9,175 nt of DNA. Origin: an uncultured Desulfovibrionaceae bacterium (GTDB lineage Bacteria > Desulfobacterota > Desulfovibrionia > Desulfovibrionales > Desulfovibrionaceae). Shown here one piece after another: positions 6,238 to 9,175 of the stretch (position 1 is its first letter; each line of letters starts with the position of its first letter). Both the position numbers and the translations under genes were made by a program. The notes beneath the pieces are model-generated. The model was not told the origin of the DNA. It did no database searches and saw only the letters and a list, made by a program, of their open reading frames with translations. Where the stretch lies: NCBI GenBank assembly GCA_947178315.1, contig CAMWXW010000016.1:1-9175 (forward strand), in the 5' to 3' direction.

Positions 6238-7614
6238 CTATTCCTCTTTTTTTGCTTTCTTAGATTTTGTTTCTTTTTTACTTGTCTTTTCAACTGATTC
6301 TGTAGTTTTTTCTTGTGCTTTATCCCCTTCTACAGCTTGTTTATATACAAAAAGAGATGTTTTATCAGCAAGAAGACGTTGATATAACACAAGAAGCATA
6401 TCATTCTCTCTATATTCCTCATATAACTTCATAGGATCAACACCTGATTGTTGAGCAAGTTGTTGAATAAATGCAGCAAACTCTGTATCAGAAACTGATA
6501 GTCCTTCTTTATGTGCTATATTGATAAGAATAACTTGATTCTTAGCCATATCACGTGCTACTTCTTCTGCCATTTTTCCAATGTGTCTAAACTCTGATGC
6601 AAAAAGATTGATAGTGAAGCCTTGTGCATTAACCATCGATTCAAAATTTTCAAGAACAGCATCGTTATATAGTTCAATAAGGATAGAGGGAATTTCACAA
6701 TCTACTCGCTGAGCAACAGAAGAGATAATCTCTCTTTGAAGATCAGTTTTTGCTGATGCAGTTTTATATTCAAGAAGTAACTTTTTATAGGCGTCCTTAA
6801 AGTCTGCAAACAGCTCATATCCCATTGCTTTTAATAACTCAGAATTATCCGATAATACAGGAACTGTTTTAATATCATGTAGAGTAAGTGAGATATTACA
6901 TGTCTTTCCACTTACAATAGATGTATTTTCTAATCCAGTTGCCTCTGAAAATGTAAACTCTATCTCTTTTGAGCTTCCTTTTTCCATTGCACGAATAGTA
7001 TCTTCAAGTTCACGTAAGAATGTATCATTAGGAAGAGTAAAGTTATATTCTGATTGCTCTCCAATAAGCTTATCACCTTCTTTTATCGTAATAGAAAGAA
7101 CTGCTATATCATTATCTTTTGGCGTACTGTTTTCAGAAGCATTAAGTGGAGCACTTTGTTTAACAAATTCATAAATTGCTTTCTCTAGCTCTTCTTCTGT
7201 TATAGGCTCTACGTTAAGCTCTCTTTCTTCATATAATATTTCTGGAAGTTCAATTTCTGGAATAGAGGTATATGTATAGGTTATGGTATATGAAGCATTT
7301 TTCTTTGGTAAATCAATATCATCTCCAGATTCTGGACGAGGAGAAATTCCGGAGCTTAGAAAAACACCTTTAGCTTTAGTTACTTCATCATATACATTGC
7401 GAGATAAAATTTCAATTACTTTATAGAGAAGATCTGCACCAACACGTTGCTCTACTATAGAACTAGGAACTTTCCCCTTTCTAAAGCCGTCCATTTGCAG
7501 TGATGATGAATATATCTTTATTGCTTTTTCAAATGCCTGATTTACTTCTTCTACAGAGTATATACATGTAACACTCTCTGAACAATCTTCTTCTCTCGTA
7601 TACTTGGTTTCCAT
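6238..7614 (-). CDS. tig: Trigger factor, ribosome-associated chaperone
   Basis: 458 residues, slightly longer than the E. coli protein because of a Lys/Glu-rich tail. The N-terminal domain (1 to about 120) has the ribosome-docking signature GFRKGKVP at 43-50, which contacts L23 at the tunnel exit. Residues about 160-250 occupy the place of the FKBP-type prolyl isomerase domain but are diverged: the IPGFE segment of E. coli aligns with FLRELE (199-204) and FPEEY with FSEAT (221-225), so isomerase activity is doubtful. The C-terminal helical chaperone arms run from about 255 to 425, with EIPSILIE (307-314) at a conserved spot. Residues 430-458 are a low-complexity charged tail. The ATG has AAGG six bases upstream. 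The gene begins 28 bases after tRNA-Leu and is followed by serS; the common partners clpP and clpX are not next to it here. Confidence 0.93.
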   Translation of the reverse strand: METKYTREEDCSESVTCIYSVEEVNQAFEKAIKIYSSSLQMDGFRKGKVPSSIVEQRVGADLLYKVIEILSRNVYDEVTKAKGVFLSSGISPRPESGDDIDLPKKNASYTITYTYTSIPEIELPEILYEERELNVEPITEEELEKAIYEFVKQSAPLNASENSTPKDNDIAVLSITIKEGDKLIGEQSEYNFTLPNDTFLRELEDTIRAMEKGSSKEIEFTFSEATGLENTSIVSGKTCNISLTLHDIKTVPVLSDNSELLKAMGYELFADFKDAYKKLLLEYKTASAKTDLQREIISSVAQRVDCEIPSILIELYNDAVLENFESMVNAQGFTINLFASEFRHIGKMAEEVARDMAKNQVILINIAHKEGLSVSDTEFAAFIQQLAQQSGVDPMKLYEEYRENDMLLVLYQRLLADKTSLFVYKQAVEGDKAQEKTTESVEKTSKKETKSKKAKKEE

Positions 7615-7642
7615 ACTATGCCTTACTCATTATAAAAATTTG

Positions 7643-7727
7643 TGGTGCGAAAGGTGAGACTTGAACTCACACGTATCTCTACGCCAGATTCTAAGTCTGG
7701 TGCGTCTGCCAATTCCGCCACTCTCGC
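7643..7727 (-). tRNA. tRNA-Leu(UAG)
   Basis: 85 bases, including an encoded CCA (7643-7645). Acceptor stem GCGAGAG/CTTTCGC has one G-U pair and discriminator A. The anticodon stem CCAGA/TCTGG encloses loop CTTAGAA, anticodon TAG at 7691-7693. A long variable arm (CGTAGAGATACG region) marks a class II tRNA, and the T arm is GTGAG-TTCAAGT-CTCAC. It starts 16 bases after the selD stop codon and ends 28 bases before tig, so it is probably excised from a longer transcript. Confidence 0.97.
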
Positions 7728-7743
7728 ACATATGGAATATTAT

Positions 7744-8793
7744 TTATTTGATGGATAAAAATGCTTTCTCATCGCTTTTATCCTCAACATAGCCCACAAT
7801 ATATCCCATTTCATTGTTTTCTGCAAGTACATTGAGTACTTTTTTTACATTTTTTTCATTTACAGCTATAAGTGCACCACCTGATGTCTGTGGATCAAAG
7901 GCGAGCGTTATATATAATGGATCTATTTCATGAGATATATAACAATCACTTTGTGCATATTCTCTATTTCTTTTGCCTCCACCTGTACAAAAACCCTCTT
8001 GCAACAAATTATACACACCCTCTATTGCAGGTATCATGTTCCCTTCAATAATAACTGATTTATGTGAAGCTTTTGCCATCTCTAGTGCATGCCCACCAAG
8101 ACCAAACCCTGTAATATCTGTACAGGCTTTAATACCACAGCTACGTATAGCTTGTGCTACACCTTTATTAAGCTTCGATGCCCAATGGATTAACGAGTCC
8201 TCATACTTTTGTGAGTTATCCACTTCATTTTTAATTGCACTCACTAGTATACCAGTACCTAATGGTTTTGTAAGTATCAGTATATCACCAACTGCTAATC
8301 CACTATTGGAAGCTATATGATTCGGATCAATCACTCCAGTAACACATAGACCATACTTAATACTATCATCTGTAATGCTATGTCCACCAACAAGAGGAGC
8401 TCCTGCCTCATGGAGTGCATCACTTCCACCTCGAAGGATTTCTTCCAATATCTCAAGAGGCTTTTCATCTGTTGGAAACATAACAAGATTCATAGCACAC
8501 CACGGTGTTCCACCCATAACATAGACATCAGAAAGAGCGTTAGCAGCAGCAATTCGACCGAAAAAATAAGGATCATTCACTATTGGTGTGAAAAAATCAA
8601 CCGTCTGCACAATAGCCATATCTTGAGGAATGGAAAGTACAGCAGCATCTTCATTATTCTCAATACCAAGGAGTACATGTGAAGATGGTGTATGCTTTGG
8701 TATACCTACTAATATATCTGCCAAAACCTTTGGCGATATCTTAGCGCCTCAACCTGCAGAAGTATGTTTATTTAATAATTTTATATATGCCAT
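7744..8793 (-). CDS. selD: Selenide, water dikinase (selenophosphate synthetase), itself a selenoprotein with in-frame UGA
   Basis: Makes selenophosphate from selenide and ATP, the selenium donor for selenocysteine and selenouridine. Read from the ATG at 8793 with UGA (8749-8751) as selenocysteine, it has 349 residues, normal for SelD. The N-terminus reads HTSAG-Sec-GAKISP, with Sec15 where E. coli has catalytic Cys17 and Lys18 matching Lys20. Metal and nucleotide residues follow: Asp49 in NEDAAVLSIP, Asp89 in ANALSDVYVMGG, VGGHS (135-139), Asp226 in TDITGFGLGGH and FDPQTSGG (299-306). If UGA is taken as stop, only a 326-residue product from a TTG at 8724 remains, lacking the catalytic loop; this is surely the wrong start. 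AAGGA lies 13 bases before ATG, longer than usual. It has a strong promoter upstream and tRNA-Leu 16 bases downstream. Confidence 0.96.
8720..8751 (-). promoter_or_regulatory. Bacterial SECIS element with selenocysteine UGA in selD
   Basis: After the UGA codon (8749-8751) the minus strand forms GCCAAA-GGT-TTTGGC (8734-8720), a perfect six-pair stem with a GGT loop starting 21 bases past UGA. Bacterial SECIS elements read by SelB need a short stem-loop in this distance range with G near the loop start; the E. coli fdhF loop, AGGUCU, is similar. An alternative pairing GGCG (8748-8745) with CGCC (8735-8732) would compete with the base of this stem. Confidence 0.88.
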
Positions 8794-8810
8794 AAATCTA
8801 TTAGTATCCT

Positions 8811-8846
8811 TATCCCCTTCGTATAAAAGAAATAAACGAAGGGATA
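8811..8846 (-). promoter_or_regulatory. Hairpin in the selD leader RNA
   Basis: On the minus strand TATCCCTTCGT (8846-8836) pairs with ACGAAGGGGATA (8822-8811): 11 base pairs with one bulged G (C on the plus strand) and a 13-base AT-rich loop. It lies within a few bases of the predicted transcript start and touches the AAGGA ribosome binding site (8811-8807). No T-run follows. It could protect the mRNA 5' end or gate selD translation; it does not match a riboswitch class that I recognise. Confidence 0.55.
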
Positions 8847-8857
8847 TGAGAAACTAG

Positions 8858-8886
8858 AGTATAACGACAGCATATATTTGTGTCAA
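8858..8886 (-). promoter_or_regulatory. Sigma70-type promoter for selD and the downstream run
   Basis: On the minus strand TTGACA (8886-8881) is a perfect -35 box and TATACT (8863-8858) a five-of-six -10 box, with exactly 17 bases between. Transcription should start near 8851, giving a leader of about 58 bases before the selD ATG. It is the best promoter in the window. Confidence 0.85.
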
Positions 8887-8889
8887 GGG

Positions 8890-8911
8890 CATACCCTCAT
8901 AAAAGGGTATG
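8890..8911. promoter_or_regulatory. Inverted repeat CATACCCT-N6-AGGGTATG next to the selD -35 box
   Basis: Perfect eight-base arms with a six-base spacer, three bases upstream of the -35 box and eight bases past the stop of the small ORF. As DNA it is sized and placed like an activator or repressor site; as RNA it is a stable hairpin that might end the small ORF transcript, although no T-run follows on either strand. Confidence 0.5.
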
Positions 8912-8919
8912 AAGAATCA

Positions 8920-9006
8920 TTATCTATTAGTAAATACTCGTTGAGCATATATTCTATGTTGAATCATACGCTCAATAAGTGTAGAGAGTGTTTGTTGTAT
9001 GTTCAT
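8920..9006 (-). CDS. Candidate small protein of 28 residues, unknown function
   Basis: ATG at 9006 is preceded by GAGGTG with four bases of spacing, among the best ribosome binding sites in the window, and the frame ends in TAA directly followed by TGA. An in-frame TAA lies a few codons upstream of the ATG, so this is not the tail of a longer frame. The product begins MNIQQTLSTLIERMIQ and is rich in Ile, Leu, Gln and Arg. Hydrophobic residues at 3, 7, 10, 11, 14, 15 and 19 with Arg/His between suggest a basic amphipathic helix. No signal peptide or known motif is seen. No good promoter was found for it; it lies in the same direction as selD and ends just before the selD promoter. It could be a small protein, a leader peptide or a chance frame. 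I do not recognise it. Confidence 0.4.
   Translation of the reverse strand: MNIQQTLSTLIERMIQHRIYAQRVFTNR
8941..8975 (-). repeat. Inverted repeat inside the small ORF
   Basis: TTGAGCGTAT and ATATGCTCAA (minus strand) pair over ten positions with one G-U, and GATTC/GAAT inside adds four more pairs with a bulge, leaving a six-base loop. The fold is slightly better on the minus strand than on the plus strand (G-U instead of A-C). It spans codons 11-22 of the small ORF. Confidence 0.45.
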
Positions 9007-9175
9007 AAGACACCTCAGTTAGATACTGTATCACAAAAAATATTTCACAGCAATATTCACAACTATTCTATAATACACCTATACCTTGATTCATAAGGAT
9101 TAGTCTACTTTCATCATATTGATTATATAGAACCTCACCTCACTAAAATCTATATTGCTTTATGATATATTAAGA
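9007..9175. other. AT-rich stretch at the right edge, no gene recognised
   Basis: Apart from the ribosome binding site of the small ORF I see no coding frame of interest on either strand. On the minus strand TATAAT (9127-9122) and TATTAT (9075-9070) look like -10 boxes for the small ORF, but neither has a convincing -35 box at 16-18 bases. Confidence 0.4.

Noticed and set aside
7629..7634. TATAAT between tRNA-Leu and tig as a separate tig promoter
   Set aside because: No -35 box at 16-18 bases; it would start transcription almost on top of the ribosome binding site.
8878..9096. 72-codon plus-strand frame over the selD control region
   Set aside because: No ribosome binding site, runs through the promoter and inverted repeats, and its translation shows no recognisable family.

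Overview
AT-rich bacterial window with seven complete protein genes, one partial one, a 28-codon small ORF candidate and one tRNA. It reads as a Gram-negative bacterium that makes selenocysteine: there is an outer-membrane-type lipoprotein, a PilZ (cyclic di-GMP) protein, and a selD gene that itself contains an in-frame UGA followed by a SECIS-like hairpin. Gene content and the trigger factor signature would fit an AT-rich member of the Desulfovibrionales (Lawsonia-like), but this taxonomic guess is weak and rests on recall only.

Layout. (1) Positions 1-340, minus: 5' part of a HAD-family phosphatase gene leaving the window on the left. (2) 341-684: gene-poor stretch that carries, on the minus strand, a 38-codon start-less open frame resembling the C-terminal end of a GNAT acetyltransferase, probably a gene relic. 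(3) 685-3508, plus: two tandem paralogous sodium:neurotransmitter-symporter-type amino acid transporters, separated by 106 bases holding a strong hairpin, closed by a terminator overlapping the last stop codon. (4) 3585-4328, minus: a CsgG/LpoB-like lipoprotein of unknown function with its own terminator, convergent with the transporter pair. (5) 4478-9006, minus: selD, tRNA-Leu(UAG), tig (trigger factor), serS and a PilZ gene, all in one direction with short gaps (16, 28, 33 and 88 bases), ending in a hairpin terminator. A near-consensus sigma70 promoter sits upstream of selD, with an inverted repeat just upstream of its -35 box and a hairpin at the start of the leader RNA. A 28-codon ORF with a strong ribosome binding site precedes that promoter.

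How they work together. selD (selenophosphate synthesis) and serS (which also serylates tRNA-Sec, the first step of selenocysteine synthesis) share the run with tRNA-Leu and trigger factor, so the cluster is a translation/protein-birth unit. The most important annotation point is that selD starts at 8793, not at the TTG at 8724: the first 23 codons, including the catalytic residue encoded by UGA at 8749-8751, are lost if UGA is read as stop. The transporter pair and the lipoprotein look functionally independent of it. I found no CRISPR array, insertion sequence, phage gene or clear new multi-gene system; the least explained items are the small ORF, the selD control region and the relic at the left.
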